A DNA stretch of 64,000 bases from the NCBI RefSeq assembly GCF_007725405.1, contig NZ_CP042163.1, positions 3,658,001-3,722,000 of the forward strand, written 5' to 3'. Shown piece after piece: positions 6,980 through 16,350 of this stretch. Every line of letters begins with the position of its first letter. Positions within the stretch are counted from its first letter, which is position 1. Origin of the DNA: Shouchella miscanthi (lineage in GTDB: Bacteria; Bacillota; Bacilli; Bacillales; Bacillaceae_D). The notes beneath the pieces were generated by a model. It had not been told where the DNA came from and searched no databases. It worked only from the letters and a program-made list of their open reading frames with translations. The translations under genes and the position numbers were made by a program.

Positions 6980-8722
6980 ATGTTTCGCGTATTAAAACAA
7001 TTAAGCTGGTTTTTTAAAGAACAGAAAAAACGCTACGTTATCGCTATTAGTTTACTATTGGTAGTCAGTATCTTTGAGCTGACGCCTGCTCTTTTAATTG
7101 GTAGAGCCGTTGACGCGTTTCAAAGAGGAGCCTTATCAACAAGCTATGCCGTGACACTTATCTTGATCATGCTTGCTGTTATTCTCATTAGCTACGGATT
7201 AAGCTACATTTGGATGCGACAGTTATTTGGTGGGGCATTTATCCTTGAACGCCAGCTTCGTAGTCGTTTTATGAAGCACTTGTTTCAAATGGACCCACCC
7301 TTTTATGAGAAACGCAAAACAGGCGATTTGCTTGCACGTGGCACAAACGATATGAAAGCCATTTCGATGACGGCTGGTTTCGGCATACTTACTCTAATTG
7401 ATTCGATTATGTTTATGGCTATTATTCTTATTGCTATGACGTGGCTCATTGATTGGTGATTAACCCTTGCAGCGGTAGCCCCATTGCCCATTATCGCCAT
7501 TACCGTAACCATACTCGGAAACATGATTCATTCACGATTTACAAAAGCGCAAGAAGCATTTGGCGATTTAAATGACCGCGTGCTTGAATCCGTTGCTGGT
7601 ATGCGTGTCATTCGCGCCTTTCGAAGTGAGCGTAAAGACGAAGCACAATTCGAGAACAAAAGTCTTGATGTTTACAACCGCTACATCCAAGTCGCTCGAA
7701 TTGAATCTTTTTTTGATCCGATTATTACCGTTGTTGTTGGTTTAAGCTATGTTATTGGTCTTGGCTATGGTGCCTTTTTAGTCTTTAACCAGCAATTAAC
7801 CCTTGGGCAAATTGTCACGTTTAATATCTATCTTGGTATGTTAATTTGGCCGATGTTTGCCATTGGTGAGCTTGTTAACATTATGCAGCGTGGTAGTGCT
7901 TCTTATGAACGAGTCAACGAGACTTTATCTGTTTCAAAATCTGTTTCGTTACCATCTAACGAGCTCGTCGCTTCTCTTCCCATTCGTTTACAAAATTATT
8001 CGTTCTCTTATCCAAATTCGACGGCGAATCAACTTCAACAGATCGAACTTACCATCCATAAAGGGACAACAGTCGGTATTGTCGGAAAAACCGGAAGTGG
8101 AAAATCTACTCTAGTTAAGCAATTTCTAAAGTATTATCCACCTGGAAGTGAGGGACTATTGTTCGGTACCCATTCAGCTAAGGACCTTAGCCAAGAAACG
8201 ATTCGTCATTTGGTTGGTTATGTGCCTCAAGACCATGTGCTGCTTTCAAAGACCGTCAAGGAAAATATATTAATAGCAGCAAACGATACAAGTAACACGC
8301 ACTTAAATCAAGTGATTCACACAGCTGCATTTGACCAAGATCTTGCCTTTCTACCGAATGGATTAGAAACACTTGTTGGAGAGAATGGTGTTTCCTTATC
8401 GGGGGGTCAAAAGCAGCGTATTTCCATTGCCAGAGCGTTGGCAAAAAATCCGGAACTTCTCATCTTGGATGATTCCTTATCGGCAGTTGATGCAAAAACA
8501 GAAGCTCGTATTGTTGCAAACATTCAACGAGATCGCTCAACTCAAACAACCATTATTACGAGCCATCGAATGTCTGCTGTTGAACATGCAGATGAAATCA
8601 TTGTATTAGAAAACGGGTTCATTAAAGAACGAGGAACCCATGAAATCCTTATGAAGCAAGGTGGCTGGTATGCTGAACAAGTTCAGAACCAAACGAGCCA
8701 AGAGAAAGAGGCGATGTCATGA
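6980..8722 (+). pseudogene. bmrC: BmrC-like ABC exporter half-transporter with in-frame TGA
   Basis: One frame of 580 codons runs from ATG 6980 to 8722 but is broken by TGA at 7457-7459 (codon 160). The first part holds the N-terminal transmembrane helices. The second part (an internal Met at 7484) holds the remaining helices, Walker A GKTGSGKST, signature LSGGQ and Walker B LLILDDSLS. The Asp in place of the catalytic Glu after Walker B is the degenerate-site hallmark of the BmrC-type partner. The intact length would match B. subtilis BmrC (585). The stop sits in IDW-stop-LTLAAVAPLP, where CGA to TGA is the simplest change. Either the gene is inactive, the stop is read through, or the base is a sequencing error. 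Confidence 0.8.
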
Positions 8723-10710
8723 GTACAGAAAAACGACTAGCTCGTTATGCACTAACGAGTAAAGGGACGATACTCATTGCCCTCTTTATGCTCACTATAG
8801 CTGTAGCGGTTGAGTTAACAGGTCCATTTATTGCTAAAACGATTATTGATCGGCATATTTCCGGAATTGAACAGCCCTGGTATGAAAGTGAACCTAACGA
8901 TCAGTCTGTTGCCTATAACGGCACCTATTATACCCGTGATGCTTATTTAGAGAATGATGCATGGCGGGGAGAAGAAGTTCAAATCCTCCAAATTGGAACC
9001 CAGTTTTACTTTACCACTTCACCTGTTCCAACTGACGGAGAACGACTTTTTAGAGACGGCATCTTAACAGTCGACCGACAGGACGGCACTTATACAACAG
9101 AAGCAGCATCTCTTAATGCGCAAGAGATTCTTGCATTTTACGAGCCTGAGATTCGCTTTATCATTCGCTGGCTTATGCTTTATTTAGGAATTGTGTTCGT
9201 CGCATCCTTTTTTCACTACGGTCAAAACTTTTATTTAAAGAAAGCCGCTCATAAAATTATTCAACGGATGCGGGTTGATGTGTTCAACCAGCTTTCGAAA
9301 GTGCCGGTGCGTTATTTCGATCACCAGCCAGCCGGAAAAATTGTTGCTCGAATTACAAATGATACAGAAGCCGTTCGAGAGCTTTACATGACCGTATTAG
9401 CAACATTCTTTTCGAGCTTCATTTACATTATTGGCATTTATGTGGCGCTGTTTTTATTAGACAGCCGTCTTGCCTTTATGACCCTTGCACTCCTTCCGAT
9501 TTTATTTATTTGGTTTAAACTTTATCGGAAATTTGCAGCTGGATTGAATCGATCGATCCGTGCAAAAAACGCAGAGATTAATGCTTCAATGAATGAAAAT
9601 GTACATGGCATGAAAATGATTCAAGCGTTCAACCAAGAGAAGCAACAGTTAGAATCCTTTGAGGAGTTAAATCATGCACATTATCGCTATCAGGCAAAGC
9701 TACTAAACCTAAATTCTTTAACTTCTCATAACCTAACCTTTGTTGTAAAAAACATTGTCTTTGTCGCCTTAATCTGGTGGATTAGTGGTGGGACTGCCGG
9801 ACTTATTACCCTTGGTGTCTTATATGCGTTCGTTGACTATATAAACCGTCTTTTCGAACCAGTCAATCAAGTAATGAATCAACTAGCTAACTTAGAACAA
9901 GCAAGAGCGGCTGGTGCAAGGGTATTTGAACTCTTAGATGAAGATGGAGAGGATGTTGATGAAGCGACCATTCCTAGACCAAATGGAGATGTTTCGTTTC
10001 AAAACGTCCAGTTTGCCTATATAGAAGGGGAGTCTGTCTTAAAACAACTATCTTTCCATGCTAAACCAGGAGAAACGATTGCTCTCGTAGGTCATACTGG
10101 CTCAGGAAAAAGTTCGATCATGAATTTATTGTTCCGTTTCTATGACCCTACTAACGGAACCATTAAAATTGATGGTATTGATACAAAGCACCATTCTCCA
10201 CAAGCATGGCGCTCTCATATGGGCATCGTCTTGCAAGAGCCCTACTTGTTTTCTGGAACCATTGCATCAAATATTGCCTATGGCAAACCAGATGCTACGA
10301 GAAAAGAGATTGAAGCAGCCGTTGACCTCGTTGGTGGTACCGATCTATTCAACAAGAATGGGTTAGATGAACACGTCACCGAAAAAGGAAGTACCTTATC
10401 CAGCGGTCAGCGTCAGCTCATATCGTTTGCCCGTGCACTTTTAGCAAATCCCGCTATTCTTGTTTTGGATGAAGCGACTTCGAGCATTGATACCGAGACA
10501 GAACTGCTTATTCAAAAAGGAATGCAGACATTAAAGCAAGATCGAACAACATTTGTTATCGCCCACCGCTTATCGACAATCCAAGATGCCGATCAGATTA
10601 TTGTGCTTGATCAAGGAGAAATCCGAGAGCAAGGAACACACGATGAATTATTGAATCGTAAAGGCATTTATGCGCAAATGTATAAACTACAGCAAGGTCA
10701 AGCAAGTTAA
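8719..10710 (+). CDS. bmrD: BmrD-like ABC exporter half-transporter
   Basis: A 663-residue type IV ABC exporter subunit whose ATG overlaps the bmrC stop by 4 bases. An extracellular insertion of about 100 residues lies between helices 1 and 2 (about residues 47-140, rich in Asp, Glu and Tyr), as in B. subtilis BmrD. The nucleotide-binding domain has Walker A GHTGSGKSS, signature LSSGQ (second Gly replaced by Ser) and a canonical Walker B with Glu (ILVLDEATSS). With BmrC's Asp this fits one consensus and one degenerate ATP site in the heterodimer. The role is export of hydrophobic drugs across the cytoplasmic membrane. Without intact BmrC its activity is doubtful. Confidence 0.9.
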   Translation: MSTEKRLARYALTSKGTILIALFMLTIAVAVELTGPFIAKTIIDRHISGIEQPWYESEPNDQSVAYNGTYYTRDAYLENDAWRGEEVQILQIGTQFYFTTSPVPTDGERLFRDGILTVDRQDGTYTTEAASLNAQEILAFYEPEIRFIIRWLMLYLGIVFVASFFHYGQNFYLKKAAHKIIQRMRVDVFNQLSKVPVRYFDHQPAGKIVARITNDTEAVRELYMTVLATFFSSFIYIIGIYVALFLLDSRLAFMTLALLPILFIWFKLYRKFAAGLNRSIRAKNAEINASMNENVHGMKMIQAFNQEKQQLESFEELNHAHYRYQAKLLNLNSLTSHNLTFVVKNIVFVALIWWISGGTAGLITLGVLYAFVDYINRLFEPVNQVMNQLANLEQARAAGARVFELLDEDGEDVDEATIPRPNGDVSFQNVQFAYIEGESVLKQLSFHAKPGETIALVGHTGSGKSSIMNLLFRFYDPTNGTIKIDGIDTKHHSPQAWRSHMGIVLQEPYLFSGTIASNIAYGKPDATRKEIEAAVDLVGGTDLFNKNGLDEHVTEKGSTLSSGQRQLISFARALLANPAILVLDEATSSIDTETELLIQKGMQTLKQDRTTFVIAHRLSTIQDADQIIVLDQGEIREQGTHDELLNRKGIYAQMYKLQQGQAS

Positions 10711-10715
10711 CAATT

Positions 10716-10743
10716 ACCTCTGACAACATGTCAGAGGTTTTTT
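10716..10743 (+). terminator. Terminator of the bmr operon
   Basis: A 10-bp perfect stem (ACCTCTGACA with its complement, 10716-10738), 3-base loop, followed by T-run. Confidence 0.85.
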
Positions 10744-10818
10744 GAAGAGTAAGAGTGGGTAACGAACAAGGAATATGCTAGGATAAGAGAGGATAAACGA
10801 CAGAAGGGATACCCAAAA

Positions 10819-12015
10819 ATGACAACCTATGAAGCCATACATACAAAAGTCTCCATGTATCATCAAGAACATCTAGTAGACTTTTATCATGAATTAGACG
10901 AACATGAACAACAAGCGCTATTGAAACAAATTGACCAATTGGATCTAAGTTCTATTCCAAGCATGACTGCTAAGGGTGAGCAGACGAATACGTCGATAAC
11001 AGCACTCCCTAGTCAATCGGCACTTGAATTAGCAGATCAGGAAAAAGCACAGCTATACAATAGAGGTGTTTCATTGCTTTCAGAAGGAAAAGTTGCAGTC
11101 GTTTTACTTGCTGGAGGTCAAGGAACACGATTAGGCCACGTCGGCCCTAAAGGAACCGTGACGATGGATGACACGCCGGAAACGTCTTTATTCGCTCTTC
11201 AAGCAAAACAGATCCAAGCTCAACAGCGAGAAGCGAATGTGCAAATTCCTTGGTACATTATGACGAGCCCCATAAATGATAAAGATACGCGAACTTTTTT
11301 TGCCGATAACCATTATTTTGGACTGAAAAAGGAACAAGTTACGTTTTTCATACAGGATGTAAGCCCAGCAATCACCCCAGAAGGCAAAATAATCCTTGCC
11401 GATAAGGGACAAATCTTTCAAGCCCCTAACGGAAACGGCGGCGTTTTTACTTCTATGAAAAAAGCCGGTATTCTTAAAGAAATGAAAGCGAACGGAATTG
11501 AATGGATTTTCTTCAACAACATTGATAATGCACTGGTGCAAGTAGCGGATCCCCTTTTTATTGGTTATGCCGATCGAGACGGAGCGGACATTTCTACTAA
11601 ATCAGTTAAAAAGGTTACGCCAAGTGAGAAGGTTGGGGTGCTAGGTCAACGAGACGGAAGGCCTGCGGTTATCGAATACTCCGAATTAACGGAAGAAGAG
11701 CGCCATCATCCTCTTCTTCAAGATGCGAATATTGGCATCCATCTGTTCAAGCTCGATTTTCTTTATCGCACGGCTGATGCTTCACTCCCCTACCATTTAG
11801 CACACAAAAAAATCCCATCGATTGCAACGGACGGGACTAAGATAGATCCAGTGGAACCCAACGGCTATAAGCTAGAATTGTTTTATTTCGATGTGTTTCC
11901 ACTCGCTTCAAGCATGACCATTTTCCAAGTGGATCGAGAAAACGAATTTTTGCCAGTGAAAAACAAAACAGGACAAGATAGTTTGGAAGAAGCGAGAACA
12001 CGATTTTCCTCTTAA
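10819..12015 (+). CDS. UDP-sugar pyrophosphorylase (UDPGP type 1 family)
   Basis: 398 residues. VAVVLLAGGQGTRLGHVGPKG near residue 92 is the nucleotide-binding motif (L-A-G-G-x-G-T-R-L-G-x-x-x-P-K) of the eukaryote-like UDP-N-acetylglucosamine/UDP-glucose pyrophosphorylase family. Later elements PNGNGG and FFNNIDNAL bind the sugar and metal. It would make a UDP-sugar from UTP and a sugar 1-phosphate. It is distinct from the bacterial GalU encoded at 52249-53142, so the genome has two unrelated routes to UDP-sugars. The start is supported by GAAGGGA upstream. Monocistronic, between two terminators. Confidence 0.85.
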   Translation: MTTYEAIHTKVSMYHQEHLVDFYHELDEHEQQALLKQIDQLDLSSIPSMTAKGEQTNTSITALPSQSALELADQEKAQLYNRGVSLLSEGKVAVVLLAGGQGTRLGHVGPKGTVTMDDTPETSLFALQAKQIQAQQREANVQIPWYIMTSPINDKDTRTFFADNHYFGLKKEQVTFFIQDVSPAITPEGKIILADKGQIFQAPNGNGGVFTSMKKAGILKEMKANGIEWIFFNNIDNALVQVADPLFIGYADRDGADISTKSVKKVTPSEKVGVLGQRDGRPAVIEYSELTEEERHHPLLQDANIGIHLFKLDFLYRTADASLPYHLAHKKIPSIATDGTKIDPVEPNGYKLELFYFDVFPLASSMTIFQVDRENEFLPVKNKTGQDSLEEARTRFSS

Positions 12016-12022
12016 AAATTGT

Positions 12023-12051
12023 GCGGCAGGTTTAAGGACCCTGCCGCTTTT
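12023..12051 (+). terminator. Intrinsic terminator
   Basis: GCGGCAGG pairs with CCTGCCGC across a 9-base loop, followed by TTTT. It overlaps the 3' end of the convergent membrane-protein gene. Confidence 0.75.
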
Positions 12052-12322
12052 CTGATTGCCCACTCTTCTCTTCTTCTTTTTCCTCGCTATAGAGCCAATT
12101 CATGTACGCATACGTCAGAATAATGACAAGCCCTATTACCATTAAGATGATGCTCATACTATACGGTATCCAGCCACTAATATTCGATAAACTATTTGAA
12201 AGTCTCCAGTCAGAATTAATGTTAACTGGCATCGTTAACGCAATAGCAAGGTGCATCAATCCGAATAACACAACACCCGCACCGAATAATACATAGCCGT
12301 ATACTAATTGCTCATGCTTCAT
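12032..12322 (-). CDS. Small two-helix membrane protein, unknown function
   Basis: 96 residues from ATG 12322 (GGAGG 9 bases upstream; GTG 12325 is also possible). Two strong hydrophobic segments (about residues 8-29 and 52-76) flank an extracytoplasmic-looking loop; the C-terminus is highly charged (YSEEKEEEKSGQSEKRQ). No family is recognised. It follows the SUKH-domain gene by 18 bases and is probably co-transcribed with it. Confidence 0.65.
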   Translation of the reverse strand: MKHEQLVYGYVLFGAGVVLFGLMHLAIALTMPVNINSDWRLSNSLSNISGWIPYSMSIILMVIGLVIILTYAYMNWLYSEEKEEEKSGQSEKRQGP

Positions 12323-12340
12323 CACAGACTTCCTCCCTTT

Positions 12341-13345
12341 CTATAACAATGCCATTCGTTCCCACACTTGTTCAATTGTCAAATCATTTAATTTAAACTC
12401 ATCAAGCAATGCCTTTTTTGAAGAGTATCGTTGCTCAAGGTCTTTTCCCTCTATTTCTACTATCCAAGCACCCTCGTCTTTATAAACATGAATAATACGT
12501 TTTCGGTCATATACTACGGGACTCGTACCAGTTCCATCAAGGTTTGACTGCCATTGATCATAAGACCAGTTTATTTTTTCTTCGAGCAATTCAGCATATG
12601 ACTGTACTTCTTGATTAGCGTCTTCTTTAAAAACTTGAACAAGTGTTGCCAATACATTCTCATCTAAAAAAGCCGACTTCATACTCCATATTTGATTCGC
12701 TATTTCTGCGCGAATGAGATGGTTTGGATATGTACTTAGCTTCAAATAAATGTTTCCTAACCACTCATAATCCATTTCAAATTGCAATGTACGTTCAATT
12801 CCATATCTCAGTTTCTCACTATCCTTTTCTTTCATTAATGCTTCAAAAGCTTGATGAGTTAGTATCTCATCTTCATCATCTGCATCCTCCCAGTCCTCTC
12901 CCTCTTCCACATACAACATTTCTAAAAAGGCATCGAAATGTTCTGCTAAAGGATACTCCATAGTCTCTGCATCCACTTCAAAATAAACGATTGGCGGGTT
13001 CTCTTTCGTTTGACGATAATCAAACGCTAGCCACGAATGACCCGTCCCAGAAAAAAGGACAATGCCCGCTGGCAAATCCCACTCTTTAATTAAATAAGGT
13101 GAGTCAGAAATGCCACCATCACCAATGCCAAAGAGTTCTTCTACCTCTATATACGGTTCTTGTATATTTTTTGAAGGAGATGGAACTGCATTTGCTGTCA
13201 GAGATCCTCCGTTTTGTACCTTAACTAACGCTACATATGTAAGAGGTAATACGACTCCTAGTCGTTCTTCCGCCTCGCGTACTGTTGTGTCTGTAACTGG
13301 TTCCAAAGAAATTCCCATATTGTCCTCGGCCCAAATGGTTTGCAT
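12341..13345 (-). CDS. SMI1/KNR4 (SUKH) domain protein
   Basis: 334 residues from ATG 13345 (AAAGGA 8 bases upstream). The N-terminal 145 residues carry the SUKH fold signature: VREAEERLGVVLPLTYVALV, then a NGG turn, an IEVEELFGIGDGG strand, and VLFSGTGHSWLAFDYR. The C-terminal half is acidic and helical with no recognised domain. SUKH proteins are often immunity proteins of contact-dependent or polymorphic toxins, but others are orphan. No toxin gene is next to it. It is the first gene of a two-gene unit with the small membrane protein. Confidence 0.85.
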   Translation of the reverse strand: MQTIWAEDNMGISLEPVTDTTVREAEERLGVVLPLTYVALVKVQNGGSLTANAVPSPSKNIQEPYIEVEELFGIGDGGISDSPYLIKEWDLPAGIVLFSGTGHSWLAFDYRQTKENPPIVYFEVDAETMEYPLAEHFDAFLEMLYVEEGEDWEDADDEDEILTHQAFEALMKEKDSEKLRYGIERTLQFEMDYEWLGNIYLKLSTYPNHLIRAEIANQIWSMKSAFLDENVLATLVQVFKEDANQEVQSYAELLEEKINWSYDQWQSNLDGTGTSPVVYDRKRIIHVYKDEGAWIVEIEGKDLEQRYSSKKALLDEFKLNDLTIEQVWERMALL

Positions 13346-13416
13346 CAAATCTTTCCTTTCTGTGCGAATACTCTTTTCACTCTATTATAGATGGAAAGGT
13401 TATCCAATTTCCACTC

Positions 13417-13452
13417 AAAAAAAAGAACCACGACTGTTAAGCCGTGTTTCTT
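13417..13452 (-). terminator. Terminator of the SDR gene
   Basis: An imperfect stem (AAGAA/TTCTT and CACG/CGTG with single mismatches) followed on the minus strand by a run of eight Ts. Confidence 0.7.
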
Positions 13453-13456
13453 TACT

Positions 13457-14173
13457 TTATGGATTATTGGACCATAAGCCTGCGTGTTTTAATACCACTC
13501 GTGGGTGAAGTTTAAGCTGTGCGACCATTAAGTCAGCCAAGTCTTCTGGCTGCATCACCTTATCAGGATTACCATCTGTTAGTTGAAGGTCTTTTGCCAT
13601 ATCTGTGGCGACTGTACTTGGCGTTAGCGTCGTTACCCGGATATTCTGTTTACGAACTTCCATCATTAACGATTCACTTAAACCAATAACAGCTGCTTTT
13701 GATGCAGTATAGGCACTCGTTGCTGGGGCACCTTTTTGTCCTGCAGTAGAAGCAATGGTAATGATGTCCCCTGTTTGACGTTCTACCATCTCTGGTAATA
13801 CCGCACGGGTTGTGTAATAGACGCCTTTCACATTGACATCGATAATGTTTGTCCAATCTTCAGGTGTTAAGTCCATAAAGCCGCCAAATTTTGAGATTCC
13901 CGCATTGTTGACAAGAATGTCAATAGGCCCTAATTCAGTACGAACCTGCTCTACTGCCTTTGTGATAGAGTCAATCTCTTCAATTGATGCAGCGGCAACA
14001 GCGACATTCACATCGTATTCTTTTAATTCATTTGCGACGTTTTGCAGATTTTCCAATGTACGTCCCACCAGCCCTACATGAATACCTTCTTTTGCAAAAG
14101 CAATAGCAGTAGATCGCCCAATTCCTCTTCCTGCACCTGTAATAAGGGCTACTTTTCCTTTAATCGATTGCAT
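13457..14173 (-). CDS. SDR family oxidoreductase (FabG-like)
   Basis: A 238-residue classical short-chain dehydrogenase. [15 protein letters not shown] (about residues 12-26) is the cofactor loop, VNNAGI the structural NNAG motif, and Ser about 142, then YTASK give the catalytic Ser-Tyr-Lys set. GRT at the end of beta-strand 2 suggests NADP preference. Resemblance is to 3-ketoacyl-ACP reductase-type proteins, but SDR substrates cannot be inferred from this; the gene is monocistronic and lies away from fatty acid genes. GGGAGTGA lies upstream of the ATG. Confidence 0.85.
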   Translation of the reverse strand: MQSIKGKVALITGAGRGIGRSTAIAFAKEGIHVGLVGRTLENLQNVANELKEYDVNVAVAAASIEEIDSITKAVEQVRTELGPIDILVNNAGISKFGGFMDLTPEDWTNIIDVNVKGVYYTTRAVLPEMVERQTGDIITIASTAGQKGAPATSAYTASKAAVIGLSESLMMEVRKQNIRVTTLTPSTVATDMAKDLQLTDGNPDKVMQPEDLADLMVAQLKLHPRVVLKHAGLWSNNP

Positions 14174-14296
14174 CTACCTTCACTCCCATTTCTTCATTTG
14201 TTTCATTCTAGCTGATGGAAAAAAGGAACGCAAAAGATGAGAATTAATCATGTTCCTATCGTCTTGTTCATATAGTGGACAAGGAGGTGAGTAAAC

Positions 14297-14926
14297 ATGG
14301 TGTTGAGTATCGTATTCAGTTATCTTCTTCTAGGTATAAGCTTAGGTGCACCAATAGGTCCTGTTAATGCCGCAAGAATTGAAAAAGGTATTCAAAATGG
14401 CTTCATGCATTCTTGGATGGTGGGAATTGGCAGTCTATTTGCAGATGCAACGTTTATGGCATGTGTCTACTTTGGCTTACAACGATTTATTGACGCCCCT
14501 TTTATTCAATCGTTCCTCTGGTTATTTGGCGCCTTTGTTCTTCTTTACTCAGGGATTGAAGGAATGATGCGGTCAAATCGTTTTTCTATTATTGAGAACC
14601 GTCATAGAGATACCCTCATTCACTGCTTCTTTAACGGCTTTCTTATTTCTATCTCCAATCCAATGTCGATCATGTTCTGGCTCGGCATTTACGGTTCGAT
14701 CATGGTGAAAACAGCAGAGACAGCGACAAATCAACAACTCCTTCTCTATACATGCATGATTTTTATTGGCTTAACCATGTGGGACTTGTTTGTTGCTTCA
14801 ATGACCAGCGGTGGAAGAAGATTCCTCAAACCGGCGACACTAAAAGCAATTGCCTTATTATCAGGTCTTTCCCTCGTTGCTTTCGGGGTTTACTTTGCGA
14901 TACATGGTATTCAGTTATTCGTATAA
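14297..14926 (+). CDS. LysE/RhtB-type amino acid exporter
   Basis: A 209-residue protein with six predicted helices. SLGAPIGPVNAARIEKGIQN is the conserved G-x-x-x-G-P-x-N loop following helix 1 of the LysE superfamily, and SISNPMSIMFWLGIYG the matching second repeat (N-P). It would export an amino acid or similar metabolite; the substrate is unknown. AAGGAGGTGAG gives a strong start. Divergent from the SDR gene and convergent with rtcB. Confidence 0.85.
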   Translation: MVLSIVFSYLLLGISLGAPIGPVNAARIEKGIQNGFMHSWMVGIGSLFADATFMACVYFGLQRFIDAPFIQSFLWLFGAFVLLYSGIEGMMRSNRFSIIENRHRDTLIHCFFNGFLISISNPMSIMFWLGIYGSIMVKTAETATNQQLLLYTCMIFIGLTMWDLFVASMTSGGRRFLKPATLKAIALLSGLSLVAFGVYFAIHGIQLFV

Positions 14927-14960
14927 AAAAGCTCATTTGGACGATTCCAAGTGAGCTTTT
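14927..14960. terminator. Bidirectional terminator between lysE-like and rtcB
   Basis: A 14-bp stem (14927-14940 with 14947-14960, one G-T pair), with A-tract and T-tract on the two sides. It serves both convergent genes. Confidence 0.85.
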
Positions 14961-16149
14961 ATTTTGCTTTAAAATTGTACAGGGGCTTGATAATATGTTG
15001 AACCTCAACAGAATCTTGAATCTGTTCCAAAATGTCTTTCATCGGTTTATACACCATTGGTGCCTCGTCAATCGTTTCTTCTGCTAGAGAAGTTGTCCAT
15101 ATCCCTGCCATGGCATCCTTAAATTCACCTAGGTTAAAGGTATCCTTCGCTTTCCTCCTACTCATTAAACGACCTGCTCCGTGTGGGCCTGAGTAATTCC
15201 ACTCTTTATTGCCTTTACCAGTCGCTAATATGCTGCCATCACGCATATTCAATGGAATAATAACGCGCTCTCCTTTTTGAGCCGAGATTGCCCCTTTTCG
15301 CAAAATCTTTTGCTCCAAATCAATATAATTATGAATGGTCGTAAATGAGTTTGAGATCGTCCACCCCATTCCTTTTATAATCTCGTCTACCATAGCTTTT
15401 CGATTTAATCGTGCATACTGTTGTGCAATGCCCATATCATGCATATAGTCGATAAACCCTTCTCCCTCAAGATAAGCTAAATCCCTTTTAATCGTAGGAC
15501 GCTTATATGCTGAAAGAGCTGCTTGGATTTCATTATTTCGATTCTCTTGCTTCAACTGGTCAATGAGCGCATCCCGTTCTTGCCTTTGTGTCATTAACCC
15601 ATCATAAGCACGACCTTGATAATGCTCAGCTATTTGTTTTCCTAAATTTCTAGACCCAGAGTGAATAACAAGGGCGATCTTATTCCCATACTCATTTAGC
15701 TCAATAAAGTGATTGCCACCACCTAATGTACCAACACTATTTAAAGCTCGGTTCTCATTAAACGGTGCACGAATGGATGGAAAATCAATTTGTTCTCCAT
15801 AGGGATGTCTATTTTGCTGGGAACGGACGTTAAACCCATGTGGGACCTTTGTGCGAATCACATCGTCAAGCTGATCAAAGTTGACCTCGTCTTTCTGTTT
15901 ATTAACTATAGCTACTTCGAGCCCACAGCCAATGTCAACACCAACAAGATTAGGCACAACCTTGTCTTGAATGGTCATCGTTGTTCCAATCGTACAGCCT
16001 GCACCAGCATGAGTGTCTGGCATAATTCGTATTGTGGACCCTTCTACAAACGATTGATTACACAATTCAACAATTTGATCCATAGCTGTAGAATCAATTG
16101 AGTTTGTAAAGATTTTTGCGCTATTGTATGCTCCTTTTGCTTCTAACAA
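14959..16149 (-). CDS. rtcB: RtcB-family RNA ligase
   Basis: 396 residues. The start TTG 16149 is chosen because AAAGGAG lies 9 bases upstream and the protein then begins M-L-E-A-K-G like its relatives; longer versions from ATG 16185 have no ribosome site. Family motifs are VGVDIGCGLEVA (metal-binding Cys), GGGNHFIEL, VIHSGSRNLGKQI and SGPHGAGRLMSR, the last holding the His guanylylated by GTP. RtcB joins 2',3'-cyclic phosphate or 3'-phosphate RNA ends to 5'-OH ends, with Mn and GTP. No archease or RNA-repair partner is adjacent, so the physiological RNA is unknown. Confidence 0.92.
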   Translation of the reverse strand: MLEAKGAYNSAKIFTNSIDSTAMDQIVELCNQSFVEGSTIRIMPDTHAGAGCTIGTTMTIQDKVVPNLVGVDIGCGLEVAIVNKQKDEVNFDQLDDVIRTKVPHGFNVRSQQNRHPYGEQIDFPSIRAPFNENRALNSVGTLGGGNHFIELNEYGNKIALVIHSGSRNLGKQIAEHYQGRAYDGLMTQRQERDALIDQLKQENRNNEIQAALSAYKRPTIKRDLAYLEGEGFIDYMHDMGIAQQYARLNRKAMVDEIIKGMGWTISNSFTTIHNYIDLEQKILRKGAISAQKGERVIIPLNMRDGSILATGKGNKEWNYSGPHGAGRLMSRRKAKDTFNLGEFKDAMAGIWTTSLAEETIDEAPMVYKPMKDILEQIQDSVEVQHIIKPLYNFKAK

Positions 16150-16214
16150 TTTGCTCAACTCCTTTCTCTTATTATATGGGAGCATCAAGGGAAAGCGAGC
16201 ATTATTTTACAACC

Positions 16215-16242
16215 TTGACTGACTCACTTACCATCCTATACG
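16215..16242 (+). promoter_or_regulatory. Candidate promoter of the antitoxin RNA
   Basis: TTGACT (16215-16220) and TATACG (16237-16242) are spaced by 16 bases and point toward the 3' end of the TxpA-like gene. Transcription would begin near 16249. It is not placed for any protein gene on this strand other than peptidase E 350 bases on, from which a terminator separates it. Confidence 0.45.
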
Positions 16243-16247
16243 CTACA

Positions 16248-16286
16248 TAAAAACCCCTTATTTCTCCTGTTATGCTCAATAAGGGG
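16248..16286 (-). terminator. Terminator of the toxin mRNA
   Basis: A 9-bp stem (CCCCTTATT, 16254-16262, with AATAAGGGG, 16278-16286), followed on the minus strand by five Ts. Confidence 0.7.
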
Positions 16287-16350
16287 CCAAATCATTTTTT
16301 CCAATAGCAAAAGAAAATGACGCGGAAAGCCTCTATCATTTTCCTTTTTT
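16249..16350 (+). ncRNA. Putative antisense antitoxin RNA of the TxpA-like module
   Basis: Between the promoter at 16215-16242 and a hairpin terminator (GAAAATGA 16313-16320 with TCATTTTC 16336-16343, then T6) a transcript of about 100 bases is predicted. It would be fully complementary to the 3' untranslated region and last codons of the toxin mRNA, which ends at the opposing terminator 16248-16286. This is the geometry of TxpA/RatA-type type I modules. The RNA itself is inferred, not seen. Confidence 0.45.

Noticed and set aside
6640-6981. Minus-strand 113-codon frame over the bmr leader
   Set aside because: It lies antisense to the leader ORFs and terminator, lacks a ribosome site and has no recognisable sequence.
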